Part shown: piece by piece, positions 33,150-41,290 of the stretch
Numbering within the stretch: position 1 is the first letter of the stretch
Layout: every line of letters starts with the position of its first letter
Assembly (NCBI GenBank): GCA_030403585.1
Contig: JAUEPE010000058.1
Coordinates: 1-43,499 of the forward strand
DNA: 43,499 bases
Origin: Frankia sp. RB7
GTDB lineage: Bacteria > Pseudomonadota > Alphaproteobacteria > Rhizobiales > Xanthobacteraceae
Direction: 5' to 3'
Translations under genes and position numbers: made by a program
The notes under the pieces: model-generated
The model's database searches: none
Told to the model about the DNA's origin: nothing
What the model saw: the letters and a program-made list of their open reading frames with translations, nothing else

Positions 33150-33578
33150 ATGTCCGACATCATCGATTTCGGCGCGCTTGCGCTCCGCTTCCTGCACAGC
33201 AAGGATGACACCGGTGGCAGCGTCGACATCTTCGAAATGACGCTGCAGCCGAATGCGCGGATGCCGATCCCGCACTATCACGACAGCTGGGACGAAACGA
33301 TCTACGGGCTGTCCGGCATCTCGACCTGGACGATCGACGGCAAGCAGAACGACCTTGCCCCCGGAGAATCGGTCTTCATCAAGCGCGGCATCGTGCACGG
33401 CTTCACCAATCGCTCGGCTGGGCCCGCGACATGCCTGTGCATCTTGAGCCCCGGGGTCCTGGGCCCGCAATATTTCATGGAGATGGCTGTACTGCTGTCC
33501 GCCGGCGCGCCACCCGATCCCGCCAAGATGAAAGCGACGATGCTACGCCATGGCCTGATACCGGCCCCGCCTGCGTAA
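33150..33578 (+). CDS. Cupin-domain protein
   Basis: 142 residues with one cupin barrel (~25-110): MPIPHYHDSWDETIYGLSG gives the metal-binding HxH...E set, and GESVFIKRGIVHGFTN gives the second motif His. The C-terminal helix (FMEMAVLLSAGAPPDPAKMKATMLRHGL) is typical of small sugar- or quercetinase-like cupins. The reaction is unknown. ATG 33150 gives the usual N-terminus; in-frame ATG 33120 is possible. It follows the PAS_5 gene by 65 bp and could be co-transcribed. Confidence 0.85.
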   Translation: MSDIIDFGALALRFLHSKDDTGGSVDIFEMTLQPNARMPIPHYHDSWDETIYGLSGISTWTIDGKQNDLAPGESVFIKRGIVHGFTNRSAGPATCLCILSPGVLGPQYFMEMAVLLSAGAPPDPAKMKATMLRHGLIPAPPA

Positions 33579-33639
33579 AGCGCGCGATGCGAGGACAGGC
33601 TGGCATGGCGCCGCCCGCCCCGCGCATCTTCGAGATCGC

Positions 33640-34029
33640 TTACGGCATCGCCAGATGCCAGGCGCCATTCAGAAAACCGTCGCCGGTGACGTCGCCGGGC
33701 TTGGTGTCCTTGGCGAAAGTATAGAGCGGCTTGCCCTTGTGCGCCCACTGCTTGGAGCCGTCGTCGCGGGCAATGATGGTGTAGCCGTCGCCGGCGGCAT
33801 CGCTGGCCTCGGCTTTCAGCGCCGGCCAGTTTGTCGCACACGGGCCGTTGCAGGCCGACTTGCCGTCCATGTCCTTGTCGAAGGTGTAGAGCGACATGCC
33901 CTTGGCGTCGGTGAGCACGTTGCCCTTGTCGGTCTTGCCGGTCTTGGTCGGCGGCGCCGCGAAGGCAGCCGAAGTGATCGCGAGCGACGCAACGAGCGCG
34001 AGCGCGAGGCGGATCGAGGATGTCGTCAT
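33640..34029 (-). CDS. COG4315-like exported repeat protein
   Basis: 129 residues from ATG 34029 (AGGAGA 5 bp upstream). The signal peptide is ALALVASLAITSAAFA, cleaved before APPTK. Two copies of the family repeat follow: GMSLYTFDKDMDGKSACNGPCATNWPAL and KPLYTFAKDTKPGDVTGDGFLNGAWHL. The Cys pair in ACNGPC likely forms a disulfide. Proteins of this family are small periplasmic or secreted proteins of unknown role. The cupin gene converges on it. Confidence 0.88.
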   Translation of the reverse strand: MTTSSIRLALALVASLAITSAAFAAPPTKTGKTDKGNVLTDAKGMSLYTFDKDMDGKSACNGPCATNWPALKAEASDAAGDGYTIIARDDGSKQWAHKGKPLYTFAKDTKPGDVTGDGFLNGAWHLAMP

Positions 34030-34172
34030 GGTGTCTCCTGTCATGCAATTGGCTTGCACGAGGTAGGACGCCGCACCGCGCGCACTATTCCTCAGAATGG
34101 CGCAAAGATATTTTTGGCTGCGCACATCGGCGCGATGGAATAAATTGCGATGGTTGATACGGAACAGTCGAG

Positions 34173-34676
34173 ATGAACAAGCCGCATTGGCGTCGCGCGC
34201 ACGCTGGAGACCTCGCTGAGATCAGCGCGATCGCGGCACGGATTCATCCTGATCTCCCCGAGCGCCCGCAAGTATTCGCAGAAAAGATGCGGCTTTATCC
34301 GGACGGCTGTTGCGTGCTCGCTGCAGGCAACGAGATCGCAGGCTACGCCCTCGCCCATCCCTGGATGCAGCAACAGATTCCGCCGCTCGACGGATTCCTC
34401 GATCGATTGCCCGATGCTGCCGATTGTCTCTATGTGCACGATGTCGCCGTGATGCCCGACTTCCGCGGCGGCTTGGCTCGCGCTTATGTCGCAGAAATCG
34501 AACAGCTCGCGCGATCGTCAGGAATCACAACGCTTGCGCTGGTCTCGGTCTACGGCACGCGACCGCTGTGGGAGCATCTCGGCTTCCGAGGCGTCGCACC
34601 CGATGCGGCGCTGCGCGACAAACTTTTGTCCTACGGCGCGAGCGCGACCTACATGCTGCGCGAACTCGGCAAATAG
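34173..34676 (+). CDS. GNAT-family N-acetyltransferase
   Basis: A 167-residue GNAT. It has an N-terminal substrate part (RRAHAGDLAEISAIAARIHPDLPERPQVF), the strand pair CCVLAAGNEIAGYALAHPW, and the acetyl-CoA loop region LYVHDVAVMPDFRGGLARAYV, in which the usual Q/RxxGxG/A loop is recognisable as FRGGLA. The end YGTRPLWEHLGFRGV is a standard GNAT closing. The substrate is unknown. ATG 34173 is preceded by GGAACAG. No close operon partner. Confidence 0.88.
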   Translation: MNKPHWRRAHAGDLAEISAIAARIHPDLPERPQVFAEKMRLYPDGCCVLAAGNEIAGYALAHPWMQQQIPPLDGFLDRLPDAADCLYVHDVAVMPDFRGGLARAYVAEIEQLARSSGITTLALVSVYGTRPLWEHLGFRGVAPDAALRDKLLSYGASATYMLRELGK

Positions 34677-34801
34677 CAGGCCTTCCCTGCGCGCAGCCTC
34701 ACGCGGGTGTGAGACCAGGCCTCGAACCGGCCTCGATCAGCTTCCGTCGAAGAAATGCGCGGGCCGTTCCGGTCTCGCCGAACCGAGGCTGGAGAATTTC
34801 C

Positions 34802-35104
34802 ATGAGACTCACATTGCCTAGAGCGGCTCTGATTGCATTGGTTGCAACGACCGCGTTCACCGCAACCAGCGCCAATGCGGTGCAATTCCGTTCCTATCGC
34901 TGCGACATCGATTTCTTTGGAAGCTGCGGCGTAATCAACCTCCAGGAGCCGGCACCTGCACGGCGCCCCATCACTCGCATCGACCGCGATACGTCACCGA
35001 CCTACATGAAGCAGATCGACCCGCGCTACAGTTCCGCCATGCGTGATGTCGGCGGCGGAGGCGGCGGCGGCGGAGGAGGAGGTGGTGGTGGTGGTGGCCG
35101 CTAA
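34802..35104 (+). CDS. Small exported protein with a 16-residue poly-Gly tail
   Basis: 100 residues from ATG 34802 (GGAGA 7 bp upstream). A signal peptide (ALIALVATTAFTATSANA, cleaved before VQF) is followed by FRSYRCDIDFFGSCGVINLQEP with two Cys, then a basic Pro/Arg linker. It ends with sixteen consecutive Gly codons (mixed ggc, gga, ggt) and a final Arg. The mixed codons show the run is maintained at protein level and is not only simple slippage. No family is recognised. Confidence 0.72.
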   Translation: MRLTLPRAALIALVATTAFTATSANAVQFRSYRCDIDFFGSCGVINLQEPAPARRPITRIDRDTSPTYMKQIDPRYSSAMRDVGGGGGGGGGGGGGGGGR

Positions 35105-35184
35105 GCTCGCAGCTGACTTTTCAGATGATGTCGCCGGTGCAACCCGGCGGCATCATCGCGGTCTGCGCCGACGGGCGCGGCAGT

Positions 35185-37221
35185 TCAGCTGCGGTGCTTC
35201 TTCTTGCTCTTCTTCGCGGAAGCACCCGGCCACTCGCCGATAGACGGCGCATATTTGCCGTCACCGGATTTGTCGCCGAATTTCTTGTCTTTCTTCCCAA
35301 ACGCCGGCTTGCCGAATTTGCCGCCGTCGTGGGGATTAACGTGAGGTTTGGCGTACGGTTTGCTTTGGTGCTTGGCTTCCGGCTTTCCTCGCGGCCTGTC
35401 GTGCTGCTTCGCCTCGTTCGGGTTCCATGGAACGTCGCGGCGACGGGCAGCATGATCGTCGTCACCTTCATCGCGTTGCGGAGCACGTGAGCGCTTCTCG
35501 GCCGGCGCCTGCGCTTGCGGCGCACCCGTCATCGCCTCCAGGCGGATATTGTCTTCCTTGTCCGGACGCTTGATCTTGGCAGCGAAAGATTCCGCAACCC
35601 GCTCGGAAATCTCGAACTCGGTCGTGGTGTCCATGATCTTGATGGCGCCGATGTCGCCCTTGTCGATGCCGCCACGACGGCAAATCATCGGCAACAGCCA
35701 GCGCGCTTCCGCATTCTTTCTTCGTCCGATGTTGGCCCGGAACCATACGGTGGCCTCCGTCATGCCATGCTTCGGTGACGATTTCCCCGATTTGGGTCGA
35801 GGCCGCTCGGAGCGGTCATCGTCGCGCGGCTTTCGATCGTCGCGCGGCGTGCGATCGCCGCGCGATGTCCGATCGTCGCGGTGACGATCGTCACGCGGCC
35901 GACTGCTTCGCTCGCCGGGATCGAGAATGTCTTCAGGCGACGGCAGCCGCGCGCGATAGAGCCGCGCGAGTGCTGCGGCGATGTCCTCGGCCGACCGCTC
36001 GGCCAGCAAGGCCTTCGCCAGCTCGAGATCGTCGGCGGACGTCTCCTCGGTGAACAACACGTCCTTCATGCGCTCATGATCGAGCTTGCGAATCTCATCC
36101 GCCTGAGGCGCGGTTCCCCAGACGGCGTCGATGCCGGACAGATTCAGCAGCACCTCCGCACGCCGCCGTCGTATCGGCGGCACCAGCAGAACGCTGACGC
36201 CCTTTCGGCCTGCACGTCCGGTGCGGCCCGAGCGATGTTGCATGACCTCCGCGTCATTGGGCAGATCCGCGTGAATGACGAGGTCGAGGCTCGGCAGGTC
36301 GATGCCGCGGGCGGCAACGTCGGTCGCGACACAAATGCGGGCGCGGCCATCCCGGAGCGACTGGAGCGCCTGGGTGCGTTCGTTCTGCGTCAATTCGCCC
36401 GAGAGCGCGACCACCGAGAAACCGCGCTCCAGCAACGCGGACTGCAAATGCCTGACGGCATCGCGCGTGTTGCAAAACACCAGTGCGCTCGGCGATTCAA
36501 AGAAGCGCAGCACGTTGACGACCGCATGCTCGACGTCACCGGGAGCGACCCGGATGGCGCGGTATTCGATATCGGCGTGACCGCCCTCGTCGCCCGCAAC
36601 CTCGATCCGAAACGCCTGCTGCTGATACTGCTTCGCCAGCGCCACGATGCCGCGCGGAAACGTCGCCGAGAACAACAAGGTGCGGCGCGTGGCCGGCGTG
36701 GTCTTGAGGATGAACTCCATGTCCTCGCGAAAACCGAGATTGAGCATCTCGTCGGCCTCGTCGAGGACGACGACTTTCAATTCCGAGATGTCGAGGCGGT
36801 TGCGCCGCAAATGATCGCACAGGCGGCCGGGCGTGCCGACGACGATATGGGCGCCGGCGGCCAGCTCGCGCTGCTCGCGGCGCGGGTCCATGCCGCCGAC
36901 GCAGGAGACGACACGCGCGCGCGCTTGCGCATAGAGCCATGTCAGCTCGCGCTGGACCTGCAAGGCGAGTTCGCGGGTCGGCGCGACGATCAAAGCCAGA
37001 GGCGCGGCTGCCTGCTCGAACTGCTCGGCACCATCGAGCAAATCCTTGGCCATGGCCAAACCGTAAGCGACGGTCTTGCCCGAGCCGGTCTGGGCCGACA
37101 CCAGAAGGTCGCGGTCGACCGCATCCTCACCGAGCACGGCGAGCTGAACGGGGGTCGGTGAATCGTAATTGCGCTCAGCCAAGGCACGGGCGAGCGGCGG
37201 GGTCAGGGCCGGAAAGGACAC
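35185..37221 (-). CDS. DEAD-box RNA helicase with C-terminal RNA-binding domain
   Basis: A 678-residue helicase. The core motifs are complete: Q motif (SPTPVQLAVL), I (SAQTGSGKT), Ia (PTRELALQ), II (DEAD in VVLDEADEM), III (SAT), V (ATDVAARGID) and VI (HRSGRTGRAG). A linker of about 35 residues is made of Arg-Asp-rich units, followed by a DbpA-like RNA-binding domain (~500-575, VWFRANIGRRKNAEARWLLPMI and GDIGAIKIMDTTTEFEI). The Lys-rich tail ends KKSKKKHRS. This is the CsdA/DbpA-like type that remodels ribosomal RNA or mRNA. The start is GTG 37221 with only a distant AAGG upstream, so the start is slightly uncertain. Confidence 0.94.
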   Translation of the reverse strand: MSFPALTPPLARALAERNYDSPTPVQLAVLGEDAVDRDLLVSAQTGSGKTVAYGLAMAKDLLDGAEQFEQAAAPLALIVAPTRELALQVQRELTWLYAQARARVVSCVGGMDPRREQRELAAGAHIVVGTPGRLCDHLRRNRLDISELKVVVLDEADEMLNLGFREDMEFILKTTPATRRTLLFSATFPRGIVALAKQYQQQAFRIEVAGDEGGHADIEYRAIRVAPGDVEHAVVNVLRFFESPSALVFCNTRDAVRHLQSALLERGFSVVALSGELTQNERTQALQSLRDGRARICVATDVAARGIDLPSLDLVIHADLPNDAEVMQHRSGRTGRAGRKGVSVLLVPPIRRRRAEVLLNLSGIDAVWGTAPQADEIRKLDHERMKDVLFTEETSADDLELAKALLAERSAEDIAAALARLYRARLPSPEDILDPGERSSRPRDDRHRDDRTSRGDRTPRDDRKPRDDDRSERPRPKSGKSSPKHGMTEATVWFRANIGRRKNAEARWLLPMICRRGGIDKGDIGAIKIMDTTTEFEISERVAESFAAKIKRPDKEDNIRLEAMTGAPQAQAPAEKRSRAPQRDEGDDDHAARRRDVPWNPNEAKQHDRPRGKPEAKHQSKPYAKPHVNPHDGGKFGKPAFGKKDKKFGDKSGDGKYAPSIGEWPGASAKKSKKKHRS

Positions 37222-37520
37222 GGAATGGAAAACCTTGGTTGGTCCGGGGGCGCGGAACGGAAAGCCGAGGGGCCCGACGCTGCAGTCACTGCAGAAGGCC
37301 CGGTCACACCCATGATGATTTTGATTTGGACGCTCTTTACGCCAGAAGCAGCCAAATCACCATGGCTTTGATGCATGGCATTGACGACAGGGTGAACAAG
37401 CCCGGGATGCTCCGCCCGGCACTTTTGACGCGCTTTGACGCCTCTTTTGGGCCTGAACGGCGGACTTTTGCGGTCATCTCGCCTAAATTGTGCGCGATCG
37501 GAGGTTTCAGGGGTGCATGT
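37222..37520. other. Divergent intergenic region, helicase and YkgJ-type gene
   Basis: 299 bp. It includes CTGCAG-TCA-CTGCAG at 37280-37294 and the close direct repeat TTTGACGC-GC-TTTGACGC near 37424-37442. Promoters for both genes should lie here, but I could not place -35/-10 boxes. A long plus-strand frame through it has no protein-like composition before 37521. Confidence 0.4.
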
Positions 37521-38108
37521 ATGACCTCGTCAGGCGAACGTCAGTGCGGCGACTGCACGCTTTGCTGCAAGGTGATGGCCATCGAGGCGCTCGCCAAGCC
37601 GGCCGGCAGCTGGTGCTCGCATTGCAAGCCCGGCCGCGGTTGCGCGATCTACGCCAACCGGCCTGCTGAATGCGAGAGCTTCAGCTGCCTCTGGCTCGTC
37701 AACGACCTCCTGGACGCGCACTGGAAACCGAGCCGCTCCAAGCTGGTTCTGACCACGTCCGAGGACGGCGTCGAGATCCGCTGCGACCCCGGCTCTCCCA
37801 ACGCATGGCGCAAGGAGCCTTACGCCAGCGAGATCCGCGCCTGGGCTGTGGAAGGCGAGCGTAACGACATGACGGTCGTCGTGATCGTCGGCCAGCGCAT
37901 GATCCTCGTCACGCCGGAGCGCGAGTTCGATCTCGGAGTCGTGGGGCCAGATGAACGCATCGTGCGCGAACTGGAGGGCACGAAGGTGGTGGGCGTGAAG
38001 GTGACGGCAAACGATTTGGCAAATGGACACGGTTCGATCGACACCGAACCATCGGATCGGCAAATTGCGTCAGGCTCCGGGCCCGATCGAGGCGACCCAC
38101 GGGCTTGA
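37521..38108 (+). CDS. YkgJ-family cysteine-cluster (Zn/Fe-binding) protein
   Basis: 195 residues from ATG 37521 (AGGGGTG about 8 bp upstream). The N-terminal ~55 residues hold a dense Cys cluster: RQCGDCTLCCKV, WCSHCKPGRGCAIY and AECESFSCLWL. This matches the YkgJ/CxxCxxCC family, thought to bind zinc or an iron-sulfur cluster. The rest is a mixed alpha/beta part with a polar, Asp/Ser/Gly-rich C-terminal tail. Biochemical role unknown. It lies 25 bp before the NTF2-like gene and is probably transcribed with it. Confidence 0.83.
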   Translation: MTSSGERQCGDCTLCCKVMAIEALAKPAGSWCSHCKPGRGCAIYANRPAECESFSCLWLVNDLLDAHWKPSRSKLVLTTSEDGVEIRCDPGSPNAWRKEPYASEIRAWAVEGERNDMTVVVIVGQRMILVTPEREFDLGVVGPDERIVRELEGTKVVGVKVTANDLANGHGSIDTEPSDRQIASGSGPDRGDPRA

Positions 38109-38133
38109 CGAGCAGACAACAGGAGAACAACAA

Positions 38134-38499
38134 ATGTCCGGCGACAAGATGTCAGAGGCCGCTTTGGCGGATCTCAATCGCAACTATGTCCGCGCCGTTG
38201 ACGAGGCCGACGTAGCCTGGTTCGACGCCAATCTCGCGTCGGACTTTCGCAACACCAATCCGGACGGCACATTGATCGACCGGTCGACATTCCTCGTGCA
38301 GATCGGCCGCGGCTCGACGGTACGCGACATTCGTGAGCACGACGTGATTATCCGTGTTCTTGGGGACTTCGCCATCATTCATGCACGCACCAGCTATCGT
38401 CAGCCTGACGGCAGCGAAGGTGCAGGCCGGTACACGGACGATTGGCAATTCCGGGACGGACGTTGGCAGTGCGTCTCTGCTCACGTGTCTCGTGCATAA
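38134..38499 (+). CDS. NTF2-like (DUF4440/SnoaL-type) protein
   Basis: 121 residues after a strong AGGAGA site. It shows the cone-shaped NTF2-like fold pattern: a first helix ALADLNRNYVRAVDEADVAWFDANLASDF, then RNTNPDGTLIDRSTFLVQIG, and strands VIIRVLGDFAIIHARTSY and TDDWQFRDGRWQCVSAHVSR. Members bind small hydrophobic ligands or act as isomerases; none can be assigned here. It follows the YkgJ-type gene closely. Confidence 0.87.
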   Translation: MSGDKMSEAALADLNRNYVRAVDEADVAWFDANLASDFRNTNPDGTLIDRSTFLVQIGRGSTVRDIREHDVIIRVLGDFAIIHARTSYRQPDGSEGAGRYTDDWQFRDGRWQCVSAHVSRA

Positions 38500-38635
38500 G
38501 CGAGACGGCCGCAGGCCCCAGGCCTCACGTCGGGGGCCCCTGAGGATCAACCTCCCCCGGAGATTACTGGCGGAACAACGAGACAGGCAAGCGCGATCAA
38601 GCGCCCCTCACGAGATAGCAAGATACGGGTGAAAC

Positions 38636-38989
38636 ATGGCCGACAGCATATCGCTTGCCGACAAGCTCGCGACCTTTCAGGAGTTCTGGTCGCCGCGCAC
38701 GGTCACGACCTTCAACGATTGCGACGTGATGGTGGTGAAGGTGAAGGGAGAATTCACCTGGCACAAGCACGACGACACCGACGATTTCTTTCTCGTCCTG
38801 AAGGGCCAGCTGGACATCGAGTTGCGCGACCGCACCGTGACGCTCGGACCGGGCGAGCTCTACGTCGTGCCCAAAGGTGTCGAGCATCGCCCGGTGGCAC
38901 GCGAGGAGGTTCACCTGATGCTCATTGAGCCGACGGGCACGCCGAACACCGGCGAAAAGGCCACGGCCGCAACGCGCAAGCTAAGCTGA
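38636..38989 (+). CDS. Cupin_2-domain protein
   Basis: 117 residues. A single cupin barrel: GEFTWHKHDDTDDFFLVLKGQLDIEL carries the HxH...D metal set (the usual Glu is replaced by Asp), and GELYVVPKGVEHRPVA gives the second motif with its His. The N-terminal helix SLADKLATFQEFWSPRTV is typical of a small mannose-6-phosphate-isomerase-like cupin group. ATG 38636 is used, with GGGTGAAAC upstream. Function unknown. A 136-bp spacer with GGGGCCCC-type palindromes separates it from the NTF2-like gene. Confidence 0.86.
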   Translation: MADSISLADKLATFQEFWSPRTVTTFNDCDVMVVKVKGEFTWHKHDDTDDFFLVLKGQLDIELRDRTVTLGPGELYVVPKGVEHRPVAREEVHLMLIEPTGTPNTGEKATAATRKLS

Positions 38990-38997
38990 ACTCGGGT

Positions 38998-39510
38998 TCA
39001 ATCCCGAAACGTCGCCAGCCTGCTGAAGCCGCCGGAGAGACCTGCTCTCGACTGTTCAAGCAAGTCGCAAGCCCCGCGCATCAAGGCCCGCATGCCACGC
39101 CAGGCTTCGGTTGCCTGCAGCCAAGCCCTTGCTTCGGTGAACCTGGTGTGAGCCCAGGCGAATGCCGGTATAGTCATCAGCTTGTCGCGCGTGAGACTGA
39201 AAAGGCGCTCGATCAGGATCAGCTTCAAGAGCTCCCCGACGATGAGCACCACCGCGGCGCTCAGCACATGCCCCGTTGCGGCAAGATAAGCCGCTAGCGG
39301 CTTGATGGGCTCTAGCAGTATGGCGGGGACCGAAAACAGGCAAAGTGAAGGATACGGCGGGAGCGACCGAATCCAACCCCGCAACTGCCTGAACTCCAGA
39401 TTCACCGCCATCCAGCGCGATATCGGCGCGGCCACGGCGGCAAAAATCGCATCCACCAGGAAGTAGATTGCAGCGAGCAGATACGTGACCGGTTTCAGGA
39501 TTCGCTTCAT
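38998..39510 (-). CDS. Membrane protein of unknown function
   Basis: 170 residues from ATG 39510 (GGGAGA 6 bp upstream); ATG 39516 is too close to that site. Three hydrophobic segments are visible: LLAAIYFLVDAIFAAVAAPI (~11-30), a stretch around SLCLFSVPAILLEPIKPLAAYL (~55-76), and VLSAAVVLIVGELLKLILI (~82-100). An amphipathic, Arg-rich cytosolic tail follows. It resembles uncharacterised rhizobial membrane proteins. The upstream region carries a tandem palindromic repeat. Not assigned to a family. Confidence 0.68.
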   Translation of the reverse strand: MKRILKPVTYLLAAIYFLVDAIFAAVAAPISRWMAVNLEFRQLRGWIRSLPPYPSLCLFSVPAILLEPIKPLAAYLAATGHVLSAAVVLIVGELLKLILIERLFSLTRDKLMTIPAFAWAHTRFTEARAWLQATEAWRGMRALMRGACDLLEQSRAGLSGGFSRLATFRD

Positions 39511-39568
39511 AGCCATTCTCCCGCACAGAGAAAGCGGGAACCCCGGCTTAAGTTTCACCCCAGGTCGA

Positions 39569-39603
39569 GAATTCCTCGAGGGAACGGAATTCCTCGAGGG
39601 AAC
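39569..39603. repeat. Tandem palindromic repeat, 18-bp period
   Basis: GAATTCCTCGAGGGAAC occurs twice, at 39569-39585 and 39587-39603, separated by one G. Each copy is a near-perfect palindrome centred on TCGA. The pair sits between the stop of the VOC gene (39608) and the start of the membrane-protein gene (39510), both on the minus strand. It could be an operator array for the membrane-protein gene. Confidence 0.65.
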
Positions 39604-39607
39604 TTTT

Positions 39608-40045
39608 TCAGATCTCTGCATAGATCTCCAGCAGATTGCCGTCGGGATCCCTGAAGAACAGCGTCCGATGCCCGAACGGCTGGTTCGTCGGTGGCGACAG
39701 CAGCGCCACGCCCTGCCGCACGAGTTCGTCGGCGCACGCGTCGACCTCGGCTGCGGACACCCTAAAGGCCAGTTGCAGCGAGGCACTCCCCGCCGGCGTC
39801 GGCGCATCAGCCGCGGTCCGGCTTGGTCGCGCCAATGCGAGCGTGTTGCTGCCGAGGCCGTACTCGATCCAGTTCGGCGACAGCTCGCGCAGCAGGGATA
39901 GAGCGAGCACGTCCTCGTAGAAGCCGCGCATCGCCGCCATGTCGCGCACGAAGATGACGGTGTAGTCGATCGCGCGGATGGCGTTGAAGGGCGAGCGGGT
40001 GCGGCCTGGTTCGTTGGCTTGTTCGTTTGTCATCTCGTGCTTCAT
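39608..40045 (-). CDS. VOC-family (glyoxalase/bleomycin-resistance-like) protein
   Basis: 145 residues from ATG 40045 (AGAGG 8 bp upstream; ATG 40033 is a second choice). The paired beta-alpha-beta-beta-beta fold is clear: AIDYTVIFVRDMAAMRGFYEDVLAL, IEYGLGSNTLALARP, SLQLAFRVSAAEVDACADEL and TLFFRDPDGNLLEIYAEI. The usual metal ligands are partly present (the final Glu in LLEIY). The substrate is unknown. The first ~20 residues are hydrophilic and probably disordered. Confidence 0.87.
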   Translation of the reverse strand: MKHEMTNEQANEPGRTRSPFNAIRAIDYTVIFVRDMAAMRGFYEDVLALSLLRELSPNWIEYGLGSNTLALARPSRTAADAPTPAGSASLQLAFRVSAAEVDACADELVRQGVALLSPPTNQPFGHRTLFFRDPDGNLLEIYAEI

Positions 40046-40060
40046 TCCAAATGCCTCTCG

Positions 40061-40131
40061 TAGCCCGCCTGAAGCGAAGCGTAATCCGGGACCGGCGGCC
40101 CCGGATTTCGCTTCGCTCCATCCGGGCTTCC
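40061..40131. repeat. 'Tagcccggatgga'-type inverted-repeat element, copy 2
   Basis: Starts TAGCCCGCCTGAAGCGAAGC and ends CCGGATTTCGCTTCGCTCC-ATCCGGGC. The inner GCGAAGCG...CGCTTCGC arms pair across the centre. The right half is nearly identical to copy 1 at 23756-23842 (one G replaced by T in ttcgct-g/t-cgctcc). The left arm has diverged. It lies between two minus-strand genes. Confidence 0.7.
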
Positions 40132-40138
40132 GAGCGTT

Positions 40139-41290
40139 TCACTCCACCAATTCCGGCCACGGCACGATGGTCGACTTCACCGTCTTCATCGCCGTGGCGT
40201 CCTTCACCGCCTGCGCGACGCCCGCTTCGGTGAACGGATAGATCGTCTGCATCTTCAGCCAGGGATATTTGTCGCGGGTGCGGTAGAGCATATCGACGCC
40301 GAGCGGGAGGTCATTGCCTGTAAAACCCCAGGATCCCAGCACGTTGAGGTCCTTGGTGCATATGCGGTGCCAGGAGGTTTCGATCGAGCCGGCATCGGTG
40401 AACTGACCCATCTCGACATAGGTGCCGCCGTCGCGCAACATCTCGATGCCTTCGGGGCCCGCGGTCGGATGGCCCGAGCAATCCATCACCAGATCAGCGC
40501 CGAAGCCGCCGACGATCTCGCGGACGCGCGCGATACGATCTTGCGGCGATGTGATCTCCTCGATGTTCACAGTGGCTTCCGCGCCGAACTCACGCGCGAG
40601 CTTGAGGCGCGGCTCCTCCGGCGCGCCGACGCAGATGACGCGGCCTGCCCCCATCTCCTTGGCGGCCGCAACCGCCAAAATGCCGATCGGGCCCGAGCCC
40701 TGGATCACCACCGTGTCGGCCCAGGTGAAACCGCCGGCGCGGCTCGCGCGATTGAACGCGCGGATGCAGGAGGTCAGCGGCTCCGACAGCGCGCCAAGGC
40801 GTAGCGACATGTCGTCGGGCAGCCTATAGATCTTGGTACCCGGCAGCATGTCGAGATCGACATAGACATATTCGGCCCAGCCGCCCCACATGTGCGGCGC
40901 CTTGTCGAAGCCGAGATAGCGGCCGTAATAGACCGGCGTCAGGCATTTGTTGGCGGTCTGCGGATAATGGATGCAGTAGTAGCATTTCCCGCAGGGCATC
41001 AGCGGCGGGATCATCACCTTCGATCCTACCTTAAGCGGCTTGCTCATGAAGTCCTCGGTGAACTCGTCGCCGCATTCGACGATGATGCCGCCGATCTCAT
41101 GGCCGAGTGTGAACGGCCAGGGCAGCGGCTTCGGCCAATGGCCTTTCAGGATGTGCAGATCGGTGCCGCAAACGCCGCACGCGCCGATCTTGATCAGCGC
41201 CCCCTTGCGGCCGACCTTCGGCCACGGCACGGAGCGGATGACGGGCTCGCTGCCCGGTCCTGCGTGGGTGCAGACGCGGATCTGTTGCAT
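40139..41290 (-). CDS. Zinc-dependent medium-chain alcohol dehydrogenase
   Basis: A 383-residue MDR enzyme. The catalytic Zn motif is GACGVCGTDLHILKG with LGHEIGG. The structural Zn lobe is MPCGKCYYCIHYPQTANKC (four Cys). The NAD(P)-binding fold is TVVIQGSGPIGILAVAAAKEMGAGRVICVG. Unlike the oxidoreductase at 24.8 kb it keeps all zinc ligands. The substrate is unknown; sorbitol/threonine-type dehydrogenases are the nearest broad relatives. The unusual loop around KPLPWPFTLGHEIGG and a long region before the structural lobe (VYYGRYLGFDKAPHMWGGWAEYV) place it in a subgroup I cannot name. ATG 41290 has GAGG ~9 bp upstream. Confidence 0.9.
   Translation of the reverse strand: MQQIRVCTHAGPGSEPVIRSVPWPKVGRKGALIKIGACGVCGTDLHILKGHWPKPLPWPFTLGHEIGGIIVECGDEFTEDFMSKPLKVGSKVMIPPLMPCGKCYYCIHYPQTANKCLTPVYYGRYLGFDKAPHMWGGWAEYVYVDLDMLPGTKIYRLPDDMSLRLGALSEPLTSCIRAFNRASRAGGFTWADTVVIQGSGPIGILAVAAAKEMGAGRVICVGAPEEPRLKLAREFGAEATVNIEEITSPQDRIARVREIVGGFGADLVMDCSGHPTAGPEGIEMLRDGGTYVEMGQFTDAGSIETSWHRICTKDLNVLGSWGFTGNDLPLGVDMLYRTRDKYPWLKMQTIYPFTEAGVAQAVKDATAMKTVKSTIVPWPELVE

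Noticed and set aside
35881..37161. A 426-codon plus-strand frame opposite the DEAD-box gene
   Set aside because: All helicase motifs are on the minus strand; this frame has no recognisable protein character.
36939..37520. Upstream extension of the YkgJ-type protein
   Set aside because: The segment is Arg/Pro-rich shadow opposite the helicase. The Cys-cluster family begins at the ATG at 37521.
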